64,000 nt of DNA from Pseudomonas lurida. Its GTDB lineage: Bacteria; Pseudomonadota; Gammaproteobacteria; Pseudomonadales; Pseudomonadaceae. This document shows positions 63,583-64,000 of this stretch, one piece after another; positions within the stretch are counted from its first letter, which is position 1; each line of letters begins with the position of its first letter. Below the pieces are notes generated by a model, which saw nothing but the letters and a program-made list of their open reading frames with translations, was not told the origin of the DNA and searched no databases. Position numbers and translations under genes: made by a program. Where the stretch lies: the NCBI RefSeq assembly GCF_002563895.1, contig NZ_PDJB01000001.1:6121501-6185500 (forward strand). Direction: 5' to 3'.

Positions 63583-64000
63583 TCAGGCAATGCGTGGGTC
63601 TGGATTGTCCAGCACGCTGTCTGTCTGCTCAGCACGGAATTTTTTCAGCACCGCATGGAACTGCGGATGCTTGGCGCCCAGGATGCTGGCGGACAACAAC
63701 GCGGCATTGATCGCGCCGGCCTTGCCGATCGCTAGGGTTGCCACCGGGATACCGGCTGGCATCTGCACGATGGACAACAGCGAATCCACGCCCGAGAGCA
63801 TTGCCGACTGCACTGGCACACCGAGCACCGGCAGGTGGGTCTTGGCCGCACACATGCCTGGCAGGTGCGCTGCACCGCCTGCACCGGCAATGATCACCTC
63901 GATGCCACGGGATTCTGCTTCATCGGCATACTGGAACAGCAAATCCGGAGTGCGGTGGGCGGAGACCACTTTCACTTCGTAGGGAATGCCGAGTTTTTCC
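63583..64000 (-). CDS. purE: PurE, N5-CAIR mutase (5' end outside window)
   Basis: The C-terminal 138 residues of class I Pur[11 protein letters not shown] with the active-site His, [21 protein letters not shown] and [23 protein letters not shown], as [13 protein letters not shown], are diagnostic. It converts N5-CAIR, made by PurK, to CAIR. The start codon lies beyond the right edge. Confidence 0.95.
   Translation of the reverse strand, partial: EKLGIPYEVKVVSAHRTPDLLFQYADEAESRGIEVIIAGAGGAAHLPGMCAAKTHLPVLGVPVQSAMLSGVDSLLSIVQMPAGIPVATLAIGKAGAINAALLSASILGAKHPQFHAVLKKFRAEQTDSVLDNPDPRIA

Overview
The window comes from a fluorescent Pseudomonas, most likely the P. fluorescens complex. It is GC-rich. 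The gene strings oxyR-recG, rubredoxin/rubredoxin reductase, ubiC-ubiA, phoB-phoR, phoU-pstBACS and purE-purK are typical of the genus. Six REP/REPIN palindromes with GTGGGAGC and GGCTTGCC cores sit between genes. No rRNA, tRNA, CRISPR array or intact insertion sequence was seen.

Layout. (1) 1-4.6 kb: 3' end of oxyR, recG, a YbaK-HDOD fusion and a small SCP2-like gene. (2) 4.7-34.1 kb: a complete H1-type type VI secretion system (T6SS). The leftward arm runs fha1-tssJ-tssK-tssL-tssM-tagF-pppA-ppkA-tagT-tagS-tagR-tagQ and carries the membrane complex plus the threonine-phosphorylation control pathway. The rightward arm runs tssA-tssB-tssC-hcp-tssE-tssF-tssG-clpV-vgrG and carries sheath, baseplate, tube, unfoldase and spike. 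A 393-bp divergent control region separates the arms. (3) 34.1-42.0 kb: effector cargo. An EagR-type chaperone precedes a 1454-residue PAAR-Rhs effector with a His-rich nuclease-like tip and its presumed immunity gene. Next come a frameshifted orphan Rhs tip with a second, GIY-YIG-like toxin, three small immunity-type genes, a short inverted-repeat element and a gene scrap. This part is visibly AT-richer and looks like a toxin/immunity exchange zone. (4) 42.1-45.6 kb: HU protein, rubredoxin reductase, rubredoxin, ubiC, ubiA. (5) 45.7-58.1 kb: phosphate regulon with a COG4315 protein, phoB, phoR, a CNNM/CBS protein, a response regulator, phoU, pstB, pstA, pstC and pstS, with three recognisable Pho boxes. 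(6) 58.3-64 kb: MFS transporter, acyl-CoA thioesterase, aldose-1-epimerase-like mutarotase, DUF3299 protein, GlsB/YeaQ protein, purK and the 3' part of purE.

How they work together. TagQRST is expected to sense envelope events and activate the kinase PpkA. PpkA phosphorylates the FHA protein Fha1 to license firing, and PppA and TagF oppose this. TssJLM anchors the baseplate (TssEFGK-VgrG). TssA-TssB-TssC-Hcp builds the contractile tail, ClpV recycles it, and the VgrG-EagR-Rhs cassette supplies the tip and toxin. In the Pho region PhoR/PhoB respond to PstSCAB-PhoU, and PhoB sites lie upstream of phoB, pstS and pstC.

Most distinctive points: no tagJ between hcp and tssE; a long REPIN between tssC and hcp; the displaced Rhs tip with its immunity array; and a near-consensus Pho box almost touching the pstC start codon.
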